From Agromyces sp. CF514 (GTDB taxonomy: Bacteria > Actinomycetota > Actinomycetes > Actinomycetales > Microbacteriaceae), in contig NZ_FOZD01000001.1 in assembly GCF_900113185.1 (NCBI RefSeq), positions 930,001-994,000 of the forward strand: a stretch of 64,000 bases of DNA, in the 5' to 3' direction. Under the pieces are notes generated by a model, which was given only the letters and a program-made list of their open reading frames with translations, was not told the DNA's origin and did no database searches. Of this stretch, positions 34,804 through 43,551 are shown piece after piece (the first letter of the stretch is position 1; every line of letters begins with the position of its first letter). Made by a program: the position numbers and the translations under genes.

Positions 34804-36792
34804 ATGAGCATGCACCAGAGCCCGCCTGGATCGCAGACGGGCAAGTTCGGCAAGGCCCGCACGCGCATCTCGGGGGCCGACGAGTCGGCGCAGCGCGCCG
34901 AGAACGCCGAGGCGCCGAAGATCCCGAACCTGCTGGGTCGCATCGCCGAGCTGTTCCGACCGCACCGCGGGCAGCTGACGGTCGTGGTCGTGCTCGTGCT
35001 CGTGGGCGCAGGCCTCAGCGTGATCCCGCCGCTGCTCACCGAGCGCGCGTTCGACGAGGGACTGTTCCCGCCCGATCCGGCGAACGACGGCACCACGACC
35101 GGCCCGAACCTGCAGGTGCTCGCCTGGATCGTGGCCGCGATGATCGGCATCTACGTCGTGTCGTCGCTCCTCGCCGTCTGGCAGACGTGGATGACCGCGA
35201 CGATCGGCAACAACGTGATGGGCGCGCTGCGGGTGCGCATGTTCACGCACCTGCAGTCGATGGAGCTGAGCTTCTTCACGCGCACGAAGACGGGCGTCAT
35301 CCAGTCGCGCCTCCAGAACGACGTGGGCGGCGTCGCCTCGGTGCTCACGAACACCGTCTCGAGCGTGCTCGGCAACACGGTGACGGTGATCTCGGCATTC
35401 ATCGCGATGCTGCTGCTGAACTGGCAGCTCACGATCGTCGCGCTGATCCTGATGCCGTTCATGGTCTACGCGCAGCGGCGCGTGGGCAAGGTTCGCGCGC
35501 GCATCGCGGGCGAGACGCAGGAGTCGCTGTCCGAGATGACGGCGATCACGCAGGAGACGCTGAGCGTCTCGGGCATCCTGCTGTCGAAGTCGTTCACCCG
35601 GCAGCAGAACGAGATCGACCGCTACGCCGACGAGAACCGCAACCAGGTCCGCCTGCAGGTGCGCCAGCAGATGACGGGCCAGTGGTTCTTCGCGATGGTG
35701 GGCATCTTCATGTCGTCGATCCCCGCGATCGTGTACCTCGCGTCGGGCCTGCTCATCTCGAACGGGGCGGCGGATGTCACGGCCGGCACGATCGTGGCCT
35801 TCACCACGGTGCAGGCGCGACTGCTGTTCCCGCTCATGGCGCTCATGCGGGTCTCGCTCGACCTGCAGACCTCGAGTGCGCTGTTCGCCCGCATCTTCGA
35901 GTACCTCGACCTGCGCCCCACCATCAGCGACGCGCCCGACGCGCGCGAGGTCGCGGGCGCGGCGGGCGCCGGCACCGACGCACGCGAGCCTTCGTCGGGC
36001 GGGCGCGACGCGGCATCCCGAACCGCGTTGGGTCGGGTGGAGTTCGAGAACGTGACGTTCCGGTATCCCGATGCGACCGAGGACTCGGCGCCGACGCTCG
36101 ACGGGGTGAGCTTCGTGATCGAGCCGGGCCAGTTCGCCGCGTTCGTCGGGCCCTCGGGTGCGGGCAAGACGACCGTGTCGTACCTCGTGCCGCGGTTGTA
36201 CGAGGCGACCGGCGGCGTGGTGCGCTTCGCGGGAGACGACGTGCGAGAGCTCCGGCAGGAGTCGTTGGTGCGCAACATCGGCATCGTGAGCCAGGAGACC
36301 TACCTGTTCCACGCCTCGATCGCCGAGAACCTGCGCTACGCGAAGCCCGACGCGACCGACGCCGAGCTCGAGGCGGCGGCCAGGGCCGCGAACATCCACG
36401 AGACGATCGCCTCGTTCGCCGACGGCTATGCGACCGTGGTGGGTGAGCGGGGCTACCGGCTCTCCGGCGGCGAGAAGCAGCGCATCGCCATCGCGCGCGT
36501 GCTGCTCAAGGATCCGCCCGTGCTCGTGCTCGACGAGGCCACGAGCGCCCTCGACACGATCTCGGAGCGGGTCGTGCAGCAGGCGCTCGACGACGCCGCG
36601 AGGGGTCGCACGACGATCGCGATCGCGCACCGGCTGTCGACGGTCGTCGCGGCCGACGTGATCTTCGTCGTCGTCGCCGGCCGCATCGTCGAGCAGGGCA
36701 CGCATGCAGAGCTCGTCGCCGCAGAAGGCGTCTATGCGAGCCTCTCGCGGCAGCAGGAGCAGACCGCCCAGCTTCCGGGGCTGGCGCGATAG
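34804..36792 (+). CDS. ABC exporter, fused membrane and ATPase domains
   Basis: A 662-residue half-transporter that would work as a dimer. The membrane domain (about residues 55-370) has six helices and the coupling segment MELSFFTRTKTGVIQSRLQN. The ATPase domain has Walker A GPSGAGKTT, signature YRLSGGEKQRIAIARVL, Walker B VLVLDEATSALD and H-loop IAHRLST. A 35-residue Gly/Ala/Asp-rich linker joins them. TAGGGT ends six bases before the ATG at 34804, so the message is probably leaderless. It resembles lipid or multidrug exporters; no partner gene indicates the substrate. Confidence 0.93.
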   Translation: MSMHQSPPGSQTGKFGKARTRISGADESAQRAENAEAPKIPNLLGRIAELFRPHRGQLTVVVVLVLVGAGLSVIPPLLTERAFDEGLFPPDPANDGTTTGPNLQVLAWIVAAMIGIYVVSSLLAVWQTWMTATIGNNVMGALRVRMFTHLQSMELSFFTRTKTGVIQSRLQNDVGGVASVLTNTVSSVLGNTVTVISAFIAMLLLNWQLTIVALILMPFMVYAQRRVGKVRARIAGETQESLSEMTAITQETLSVSGILLSKSFTRQQNEIDRYADENRNQVRLQVRQQMTGQWFFAMVGIFMSSIPAIVYLASGLLISNGAADVTAGTIVAFTTVQARLLFPLMALMRVSLDLQTSSALFARIFEYLDLRPTISDAPDAREVAGAAGAGTDAREPSSGGRDAASRTALGRVEFENVTFRYPDATEDSAPTLDGVSFVIEPGQFAAFVGPSGAGKTTVSYLVPRLYEATGGVVRFAGDDVRELRQESLVRNIGIVSQETYLFHASIAENLRYAKPDATDAELEAAARAANIHETIASFADGYATVVGERGYRLSGGEKQRIAIARVLLKDPPVLVLDEATSALDTISERVVQQALDDAARGRTTIAIAHRLSTVVAADVIFVVVAGRIVEQGTHAELVAAEGVYASLSRQQEQTAQLPGLAR

Positions 36793-36839
36793 GCTCGGCA
36801 TCACGGCCGGGGGGCGCCGATGAGGGCGAGGGGGATCCG

Positions 36840-38315
36840 ATGAGCGATGTCAAGGGCACTGCACCGAAACTGCCGAAGAACGTGAACCGGAAGGTCATCG
36901 GGCTCGCCGCGGCCGGCGCCGTCGGCGGCTTCCTCTTCGGCTTCGACTCCTCGGTGGTCAACGGCGCGGTCGACGCGATCCAGGACGAGTTCGGGCTCTC
37001 GGCGGCGGTGACCGGCTTCGCGGTCGCGAGCGCGCTGCTCGGCTGCGCGATCGGCGCCGAGGTCGCCGGGCGCCTGGCCGACCGGTTCGGCCGCATCCCG
37101 GTGATGATCATCGGCGCCGTGCTCTTCCTCGTCTCGTCGATCGGTGCGGGCTTCGCGTTCGGCGTCGTCGACCTCATCGTCTGGCGGGTGCTCGGCGGCA
37201 TGGGCATCGGCATCGCCTCGGTCGTGGCGCCGGCCTACATCGCCGAGATCTCGCCGAGTGCGATCCGCGGCAGGCTCGCCTCGCTGCAGCAGCTGGCGAT
37301 CGTCTTCGGCATCTTCGCCGCGCTGCTCTCCGACGCGCTGTTCGCGGCGGCCGCAGGCGGCGCCGACCAGCCGTTCTGGTTCGGGCTCGAGGCGTGGCGG
37401 TGGATGTTCATCGCGTGCGCGGTGCCCTCGATCGTGTACGGCACGATCGCGCTGCTGCTGCCGGAGTCACCGCGCTACCTGGTCAAGGCGGGGCGCGACA
37501 AGCAGGCTGAAGAGGTGCTCGAGCGCATCGGCAACCCCGACCCGGCGAAGGCCGTCGCCGACATCACCGGATCGCTGCACCGAGACGAGGTCGCCGAGGC
37601 GCAGGGCACGCTCCGCGGCCCGGTGCTCGGACTCAAGGGCATCGTCTGGATCGGCATCCTGCTCTCGGTGTTCCAGCAGTTCGTCGGCATCAACGTGATC
37701 TTCTACTACTCGACGACCCTCTGGAAGGCCGTCGGCTTCGACGAGTCCGACTCGTTCACGATCAGCGTGCTCACGTCGGTGACGAACATCGTGGTCACGT
37801 TCATCGCGATCGCCCTCGTCGACAAGGTCGGCCGACGCCCGCTGCTGCTCATCGGCTCGACCGGCATGGCGGTCACGCTCGCGACGATGGCGATCGCGTT
37901 CGCGAATTCGGTCACCGTCGACGGCGAGGTGAGCCTGCCGGGCGCCTGGGGTCCGATCGCGCTCGTCGCCGCGAACCTGTTCGTGGTCGCGTTCGGCTTC
38001 TCGTGGGGGCCGCTGGTGTGGGTGCTGCTCGGCGAGATCTTCCCGAACAGCATCCGCGGCCGGGCGCTCGGCCTCGCGGCCGCGGCGCAGTGGATCGCGA
38101 ACTTCCTCATCACGGTGTCGTTCCCGCCGATGTCCGAGTTCTCGCTGTTCTGGACCTACTCCATGTACGCCGCGTTCGCGGTGCTCTCGTTCATCTTCGT
38201 GCTCTGGAAGGTGCCCGAGACCAAGGGCATGGCGCTCGAGGACTCCGAGGCGGTCTTCGCGGCAGGCACGGCGAGAGACAAACGACGGCGCGCGAGTCAG
38301 ACCGCCGCAGGGTAG
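36840..38315 (+). CDS. sugar porter family MFS transporter
   Basis: A 491-residue sugar/H+ symporter with 12 helices. Hallmarks are GGFLFGFDSSVVNGA in helix 1, GRLADRFGRIPVMI between helices 2 and 3, RVLGGMGIGIASVVAPAYIA, PESPRYLVKAGR after helix 6, QQFVGINVIFYYS in helix 7, and VPETKGMALED at the end. These match the XylE/GlcP group; xylose, glucose or inositol are candidates. GGGGGAT lies before the ATG. It follows the exporter by 47 bases. Confidence 0.93.
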   Translation: MSDVKGTAPKLPKNVNRKVIGLAAAGAVGGFLFGFDSSVVNGAVDAIQDEFGLSAAVTGFAVASALLGCAIGAEVAGRLADRFGRIPVMIIGAVLFLVSSIGAGFAFGVVDLIVWRVLGGMGIGIASVVAPAYIAEISPSAIRGRLASLQQLAIVFGIFAALLSDALFAAAAGGADQPFWFGLEAWRWMFIACAVPSIVYGTIALLLPESPRYLVKAGRDKQAEEVLERIGNPDPAKAVADITGSLHRDEVAEAQGTLRGPVLGLKGIVWIGILLSVFQQFVGINVIFYYSTTLWKAVGFDESDSFTISVLTSVTNIVVTFIAIALVDKVGRRPLLLIGSTGMAVTLATMAIAFANSVTVDGEVSLPGAWGPIALVAANLFVVAFGFSWGPLVWVLLGEIFPNSIRGRALGLAAAAQWIANFLITVSFPPMSEFSLFWTYSMYAAFAVLSFIFVLWKVPETKGMALEDSEAVFAAGTARDKRRRASQTAAG

Positions 38316-38318
38316 GGT
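38313..38318 (+). promoter_or_regulatory. -10 box of the cysteine leader/cbs operon
   Basis: TAGGGT ends seven bases before the leader GTG, the same geometry as in other probable leaderless genes of this window. No clear -35 is visible. Confidence 0.6.
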
Positions 38319-38325
38319 GTCTCTC

Positions 38326-38370
38326 GTGCTGCTCACGTGTTGTTGTTGTCGTCGCTCAGACCGACCATGA
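38326..38370 (+). CDS. cysteine-rich leader peptide (attenuator)
   Basis: A 14-codon frame, fMLLTCCCCRRSDRP, holds four consecutive TGT codons (38338-38349). TGT is a rarely used Cys codon in a genome of this GC content. It lies 77 bp upstream of cystathionine beta-synthase. Poly-Cys upstream ORFs that sense charged Cys-tRNA by ribosome stalling are known in mycobacteria, and this has the same design. GTG at 38326 fits a leaderless start; an in-frame GTG at 38317 would add three residues but would overlap the -10 box. The hairpin that follows could be rearranged by a stalled ribosome. Confidence 0.7.
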   Translation: MLLTCCCCRRSDRP

Positions 38371-38376
38371 CCTTTC

Positions 38377-38412
38377 GCGCCGTGCGCCCGCCGAGCGGGC
38401 CGTGCACGGCGC
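38377..38412 (+). promoter_or_regulatory. leader hairpin between Cys peptide and cbs
   Basis: GCGCCGTGC (38377-38385) pairs with 38404-38412, and GCCCG (38386-38390) with CGGGC (38396-38400), seven bases after the leader stop codon. A ribosome stalled at the Cys codons would lie about 30 bases away from it. It could control access to the GGGGAG ribosome-binding site of cbs. Confidence 0.55.
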
Positions 38413-38447
38413 ACCACGATGACGACACCCAGGGGAGAACCCTCACC

Positions 38448-39815
38448 ATGAAGTACGCAGAATCCATCGTCGACCTCGTCGGCAACACCCCGCTCGTGAA
38501 GCTCACCCGAGTGGTCGAGGGCGTGACGCAGGCCACGGTGCTCGTGAAGCTCGAGTACCTGAACCCCGGCGGCTCCGTGAAGGACCGCATCGCGTCGCGG
38601 ATGATCGACGCGGCCGAGCGCGACGGCCTGCTGAAGCCCGGCGGCACGATCGTCGAGCCGACGTCGGGCAACACGGGCGTCGGGCTCGCGCTCGTCGCGC
38701 AGCAGCGCGGCTACCGCTGCATCTTCGTCGTGCCCGACAAGTTCGGTGAGGAGAAGCGCAACGTGCTCACGGCGTACGGCGCCGAGGTCGTCGTGACGCC
38801 GACGTCGGTCGCACCCGACGGGCCGGAGTCGTACTACAGCGTCTCCGACCGCATCGTGCGCGAGACGCCGGGCGCCTACAAGCCGAATCAGTTCGCGAAC
38901 CCGAACGGACCCCGCGCGCACTACGAGACCACGGGCCCAGAGATCTGGAACGACACCGAGGGCAAGGTCACGCACTTCGTGGCCGGCATCGGCACGGGCG
39001 GCACGATCACCGGCACCGGCCGGTACCTGCGCGAGATCTCGGGTGATCGGGTGCGCGTCATCGGCGCCGATCCCGAGGGATCGGTGTACTCGGGCGGCAC
39101 CGGTCGCCCGTACTTCGTCGAGGGCGTCGGCGAGGACATGTGGCCGGACACGTTCGACCCGGCCGTTCCCCACGAGGTGCTCGCCGTCTCCGACCGCGAC
39201 GCGTTCGAGATGACGCGGCGTCTCGCCCGCGAGGAGGGGCTGCTCGTCGGCGGCTCGAGCGGCATGGCGGTCGTGGCCGCGCTCCGTGCCGCGGAGCACG
39301 CCTCGCCCGACGACGTGTTCGTCGTGCTGCTGCCCGACGGCGGCCGCGGCTACCTCGGCAAGATCTTCAACGACAAGTGGATGCGCGCCTACGGCTTCTC
39401 GAACGCGCCAGAGGGCCACACCATCGCCGACGTGCTCGCCACGAAGGCCGACCGCACGGCCCCGCTGGTCTACGTGCACCCGAACGACAGCGTGCGCGAG
39501 GCGATCGACGTCATGGCCACCACCGGCGTCTCGCAGCTGCTCGTGCTCTCGGCCGAGCCGCCCGTCGTGCTCGGCGAGGTGAAGGGCACGATCACCGAGG
39601 ACGTGCTGCTCGACCTCGTCTTCACGGGCCAGGTCAAGCTGACCGACGAGGTCGGCGGCGTGGTCGGCGACCAGCTGCCGCTCATCGGCGTCAACGAGCC
39701 GGTCGCCGCGGCCCGGTCCGCGTTCGCCGACGCGCAGGCGATGCTCGTCACCGACGGCGGCAAGGCGCTCGGCGTCATCACGCGCACCGACCTGCTCACC
39801 TACCTCTCGGCGTAG
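38448..39815 (+). CDS. cbs: cystathionine beta-synthase
   Basis: A 455-residue PLP enzyme that joins serine and homocysteine into cystathionine, the first step of reverse transsulfuration. The PLP lysine is K45 in NPGGSVKDRI. PTSGNTGVGLALVA binds the substrate, and GIGTGGTITGTGRYL the phosphate. Two C-terminal CBS domains (about 330-455) distinguish it from plain cysteine synthase. The ATG at 38448 has GGGGAG upstream. The gene is behind the poly-Cys leader and in front of the gamma-lyase/synthase gene, so cysteine supply probably sets its expression. Confidence 0.93.
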   Translation: MKYAESIVDLVGNTPLVKLTRVVEGVTQATVLVKLEYLNPGGSVKDRIASRMIDAAERDGLLKPGGTIVEPTSGNTGVGLALVAQQRGYRCIFVVPDKFGEEKRNVLTAYGAEVVVTPTSVAPDGPESYYSVSDRIVRETPGAYKPNQFANPNGPRAHYETTGPEIWNDTEGKVTHFVAGIGTGGTITGTGRYLREISGDRVRVIGADPEGSVYSGGTGRPYFVEGVGEDMWPDTFDPAVPHEVLAVSDRDAFEMTRRLAREEGLLVGGSSGMAVVAALRAAEHASPDDVFVVLLPDGGRGYLGKIFNDKWMRAYGFSNAPEGHTIADVLATKADRTAPLVYVHPNDSVREAIDVMATTGVSQLLVLSAEPPVVLGEVKGTITEDVLLDLVFTGQVKLTDEVGGVVGDQLPLIGVNEPVAAARSAFADAQAMLVTDGGKALGVITRTDLLTYLSA

Positions 39816-39881
39816 CCGCAGGCATCCGCGGGTCCCACCGCCCGCAGCACACCCCTCAGACGTCACCAGAACCAGGAACGG

Positions 39882-41057
39882 ATGTCACGCATGAACATCT
39901 CCGATCGCGCGGGCTTCGACACGCTCGCCATCCACGCCGGCCAGGCGTTCGACCCCACGACGGGCGCGGTGATCCCGCCCGTCTACCTCACCTCGACCTA
40001 CGTGCAGGACGGCATCGGGGGCCTCCGCGAGGGCTACGAGTACTCGCGCGGCGGAAATCCGACCCGCACGGCGCTCGAGACCCAGCTCGCCGCGCTCGAG
40101 GGCGGCATCCGGGGGCTCTCGTTCGCGTCGGGCCTCGCCGCAGAGGACGCGCTGCTGCGCACGATGCTCGCGCCGGGCGACCACGTCGTGGTCGGCAACG
40201 ACGTCTACGGCGGCACGCACCGGCTGATCCGCAAGGTGCACGGCGCCTGGGGCGTGCGGCACAGCACGGTCGACCTGGGCGACCTCGACGCGGTGCGCGC
40301 CGCGATCGAACCCGGCGTCACGAAGGTGCTCTGGATCGAGACCCCCTCGAACCCGCTCATGAAGATCACCGACATCGCGGCGCTCGCGGCGCTCGGCGCC
40401 GAGTCGGGTGCGCTCGTCGTGGTCGACAACACGTTCGCGACGCCCGCGCTGCAGCAGCCGATCGCCCTCGGCGCGCACGTCGTCGTGCACTCGACGACGA
40501 AGTACCTCGGCGGCCACTCCGACGTCGTCGGCGGGGCGCTCGTGTTCGCGCCCGGTCAGGAGGAGCTCGCCGAGCAGGTCACCTTCACGCAGTTCGCGGC
40601 CGGCGCCGTCTCTGGCCCGTTCGACGCGTTCCTCACGACGCGCGGCATCAAGACCCTGGGCATCCGGATGCAGCGGCACAGCGCCACGGCGCAGCTCATC
40701 GCCGAGCGCCTCGAGTCGCACGCCGGCATCGCGCGGGTCTACTACCCGGGACTCGAGTCGCACGCGGGGCACGAGCTCGCCGCCCGCCAGATGTCGGGCT
40801 TCGGCGGCATGCTCTCGATCGAGCTCGCCGGCGGCGGTGCGGCGGCGCGCCGGTTCGCCGAGTCGACGACGCTGTTCCAGCTCGCCGAGTCGCTCGGCGG
40901 CGTCGAGTCGCTCGTGAACCACCCGTGGTCGATGACGCACGCGTCGGTGCGCGGCACCGAGGCCGAGGTCGCCGAGTCGATCGTGCGACTCTCGGTCGGC
41001 ATCGAGGATGCCGACGACCTGCTCGCCGACATCGACGCGGCGCTGGCCCGCCTCTAG
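39882..41057 (+). CDS. cystathionine gamma-synthase/gamma-lyase
   Basis: A 391-residue Cys/Met-metabolism PLP enzyme. YEYSRGGNPTRTALE contacts PLP of the neighbouring subunit, and K207 in VVHSTTKYLGGHSDVVGG is the PLP lysine. VESLVNHPWSMTHASV is the usual C-terminal region. Position after cbs favours cystathionine gamma-lyase (cystathionine to cysteine), although relatives are often annotated metB. ATG 39882 is four bases after AGGA; ATG 39891 is an alternative. The operon ends at a 15-bp hairpin. Confidence 0.9.
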   Translation: MSRMNISDRAGFDTLAIHAGQAFDPTTGAVIPPVYLTSTYVQDGIGGLREGYEYSRGGNPTRTALETQLAALEGGIRGLSFASGLAAEDALLRTMLAPGDHVVVGNDVYGGTHRLIRKVHGAWGVRHSTVDLGDLDAVRAAIEPGVTKVLWIETPSNPLMKITDIAALAALGAESGALVVVDNTFATPALQQPIALGAHVVVHSTTKYLGGHSDVVGGALVFAPGQEELAEQVTFTQFAAGAVSGPFDAFLTTRGIKTLGIRMQRHSATAQLIAERLESHAGIARVYYPGLESHAGHELAARQMSGFGGMLSIELAGGGAAARRFAESTTLFQLAESLGGVESLVNHPWSMTHASVRGTEAEVAESIVRLSVGIEDADDLLADIDAALARL

Positions 41058-41061
41058 GCCC

Positions 41062-41095
41062 TCGGATGCCGCGGGCGGCCGCCCGCGGCATCCGA
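41062..41095. terminator. GGATGCC hairpin after cysteine operon
   Basis: A 15-bp perfect stem (41062-41076 with 41081-41095) with loop GGCC lies five bases after the stop codon. Confidence 0.75.
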
Positions 41096-41205
41096 TCGAC
41101 CGCTCCTAGGGGCCCATCTCGGGGTACACGGCGACCTCGGGATCACGCGGTGGGAGAATGGGAGCAGGCGCGGCACGTCACCGACGCCTCAGGAGATGAA
41201 CTCCC

Positions 41206-41994
41206 ATGGTTGCTCTCATCGTCGCCCTGGTCATCCTCGCCGTCGCGATCGTCCTCTTCTTCATGTCGGTCAAGATCGTGAAGCAGTACGAGCGAGGGGT
41301 CGTGCTGCGCTTCGGCCGGCTCCAGAGCGTGCGCGAGCCGGGCATCCGGTTCATCATCCCGATCGTCGACGTGATGACCAAGGTGTCGCTGCGCATCGTG
41401 ACGCTCCCGATCCAGTCGCAGGGCATCATCACGAAGGACAACGTCACCGTGGGGGTGTCGGCCGTGTCGTACTACCGGGTGGCGGACCCCGTGAAGTCGG
41501 TGATCGCGATCGAGAGCGTGAACTCCGCGATCGAGCAGATCGCCCAGACCACGCTGCGTCGGGTGGTCGGACAGCACCACCTCGACGAGACCCTCGCCGA
41601 CACTGCTGCGCTCAACGCGAACATTCGCGAGATCCTCGATGTCACGACGCTCGACTGGGGCGTCGAGGTCACCCTCGTCGAGCTGAAGGACATCCTGCTG
41701 CCCGACTCGATGAAGCGTGCCATGGCGAAGCAGGCCGAGGCCGAGCGCGAGAAGCGGGCGAAGATCATCGCCGCCGAGGGCGAGTCGCTCGCGGCGGTGC
41801 AGCTCGGCGTCGCGAGCGACACGATGATGTCGCATCCGCTCGCCCTCCAGCTGCGCACCCTCCAGACGCTCGTCGAGGTCGGAGTCGACAAGAACACGCT
41901 CGTGGTGTTCCCGGCGCCGCTCATGAGCTCGATCGGCGAGCTCACGAACTTCATCGACCGGGAGTCCGCGGTCGCGCAGGTTCGGGGCGCGTAG
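41206..41994 (+). CDS. slipin/stomatin-like SPFH protein
   Basis: A 262-residue membrane-bound SPFH protein. One N-terminal helix (ALIVALVILAVAIVLFFMSV) is followed by the SPFH domain: VKQYERGVVLRFGRLQSVRE, GIRFIIPIVDVMTKVSLRI, NVTVGVSAVSYYRVADP. The coiled C-terminal part has KRAMAKQAEAEREKRAKIIA. Such proteins form oligomeric membrane scaffolds, often with an NfeD partner, which is missing here. AGGAG lies ten bases before the ATG, and GAGAAT at about 41152-41157 may be the -10 box. Confidence 0.92.
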   Translation: MVALIVALVILAVAIVLFFMSVKIVKQYERGVVLRFGRLQSVREPGIRFIIPIVDVMTKVSLRIVTLPIQSQGIITKDNVTVGVSAVSYYRVADPVKSVIAIESVNSAIEQIAQTTLRRVVGQHHLDETLADTAALNANIREILDVTTLDWGVEVTLVELKDILLPDSMKRAMAKQAEAEREKRAKIIAAEGESLAAVQLGVASDTMMSHPLALQLRTLQTLVEVGVDKNTLVVFPAPLMSSIGELTNFIDRESAVAQVRGA

Positions 41995-42069
41995 GCATTG
42001 GCACGAAATCGATGATGTGTGTCATTCCTGCCAGCCGCGCGCGCCGGAGGGATGCTCCAGAATGAGCGG

Positions 42070-43551
42070 GTGACTTCGAACCAGACCACCGTGGCGACCA
42101 GCGCCGCGCCCGCCGCGGGTGCGGCCGACCACCCCGCGACGGGCGAGGGCACCCCTCACCACGGCAGCCTCGGCCTCGTGCAGGGCACCGCCCTCTACAT
42201 CGCGAGCGTGCTCGGAACGGGCATCCTCGTGCTGCCCGGACTCGCCGCAGCCGCCGCAGGCCCGGCGTCGATCGTCGCGGTGGCGGTCGTGCTCGTGCTC
42301 TCGATCCCGCTCGCCGGCACGTTCGCCGCCCTCGCGTCGCGGTACCCCGACGCAGGCGGCGTCGCGAGCTACGTGCGCCGCGCCCTCGGCGACACGGCCG
42401 CGCGCATGGCCGGCTACTGGTTCTACTTCGGCGTCTGCATCGGCGCCCCCGTGCTCGCGGTGCTCGGCGGCGAGTACGTCGTCGCCGTGCTCGGCATCGA
42501 CCGGTCGGCCGTGCCGATCATCGGATTCGCCGTCTTCGTGCCGCCGTTCATCGTCAACTGGTTCGGCGTGCGCGTCGCCGGATGGGTGCAGTTCGTGCTC
42601 ACGGGCCTGCTCATCGCGGTCGTCGTCGGCGTGGTCGCCGTGACCTTCCCGGCCGCCGAAGCGTCGAACTTCACGCCGTTCCTCCCCAACGGCTGGGGCG
42701 GCGTGGGCGTCGCCATCAGCCTGTTCGTCTGGGCGTTCGCCGGCTGGGAGGTCGGCACCCACATCGCCGGGGAGTTCAGGAACCCGCGCAAGATCATCCC
42801 GCTCGCGACCGGCATCGCCGTCGTCGTGGTCGGCGCCGGCTACCTCGCCCTGCAGTTCGTCACCGTGGCCGTGCTCGGCGACCGCGCGGGCGACGGCCAG
42901 GTGCCGTTGCTCGACCTCGTCGAGACGACCGCGCCCGGCATCGGCCCCGTGCTCGTGGCGATCGTCGCCGCGATCGTCACCCTCGGCGTCATGAACGCCT
43001 ACCTGCCCGCCTTCGGCAAGCTCGGCGCGGCACTCGGCCGCGACGGCGACCTGCCGAGGTTCTTCGCCAAGGGCGCCGCCGACGGGCAGGTGCCGCGTCG
43101 CTCGCTCGCCCTCACCGGCGTCATCATCATCGTGTACTTCGGCCTCATGCTGCTGAACGACCTCGACCTGACGGGGTTCATCCTCATCCACACGAGCAAC
43201 ATGGTCGCGATCTACGCCGCGGGCATGCTCGCCGCGACCCTGCTGCTGAAGCGCTGGTCGTTCGGCTGGTGGCTCGCCGTCGTCGCGACGATCATGACCG
43301 CGGGATTGCTCGTGCTGGCCTGGCAGAACCTCCTCGTGCCGGCCGTGCTCGCGCTCGCCGCGGTCGTCGTGACGATCGTGCGGCGCGTGCGCGGCCGACG
43401 GCAGGCCACGGGCGCTGCGCCCTCCGACGAGCGAGCGGATGCCGCGGGCGACCCGCGCCCGCCCGAGGCGCCGGTGCTCGTGCCCGCCGCGCCGGCCGCG
43501 GCATCCGTCGTCCCGTCCATCACCCACGACGACCCGAAGGACTCCGAGTGA
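42070..43551 (+). CDS. APC-family amino acid permease
   Basis: A 493-residue amino acid-polyamine-organocation transporter with about 12 helices. Helix 1 carries ALYIASVLGTGILVLPGLAA, with the G-x-G break that binds the substrate backbone; WAFAGWEVGTHIAGEFRNPR is the helix 6 region. The last 70 residues are a disordered Ala/Pro tail. GTG 42070 is chosen because CAGAAT ends six bases upstream; an ATG at 42019 would give a longer, improbable N-terminus. The cyclase gene starts inside its stop codon (GTGA), so substrate and enzyme may be linked. Confidence 0.88.
   Translation: MTSNQTTVATSAAPAAGAADHPATGEGTPHHGSLGLVQGTALYIASVLGTGILVLPGLAAAAAGPASIVAVAVVLVLSIPLAGTFAALASRYPDAGGVASYVRRALGDTAARMAGYWFYFGVCIGAPVLAVLGGEYVVAVLGIDRSAVPIIGFAVFVPPFIVNWFGVRVAGWVQFVLTGLLIAVVVGVVAVTFPAAEASNFTPFLPNGWGGVGVAISLFVWAFAGWEVGTHIAGEFRNPRKIIPLATGIAVVVVGAGYLALQFVTVAVLGDRAGDGQVPLLDLVETTAPGIGPVLVAIVAAIVTLGVMNAYLPAFGKLGAALGRDGDLPRFFAKGAADGQVPRRSLALTGVIIIVYFGLMLLNDLDLTGFILIHTSNMVAIYAAGMLAATLLLKRWSFGWWLAVVATIMTAGLLVLAWQNLLVPAVLALAAVVVTIVRRVRGRRQATGAAPSDERADAAGDPRPPEAPVLVPAAPAAASVVPSITHDDPKDSE

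Noticed and set aside
33637-36804. A very long minus-strand open frame (over 1000 codons) opposite the ABC exporter
   Set aside because: Its translation is dominated by Arg, Asp, Gly and His, as expected for the antisense of GC-rich codons, and the plus strand encodes intact, recognisable permease and exporter domains.
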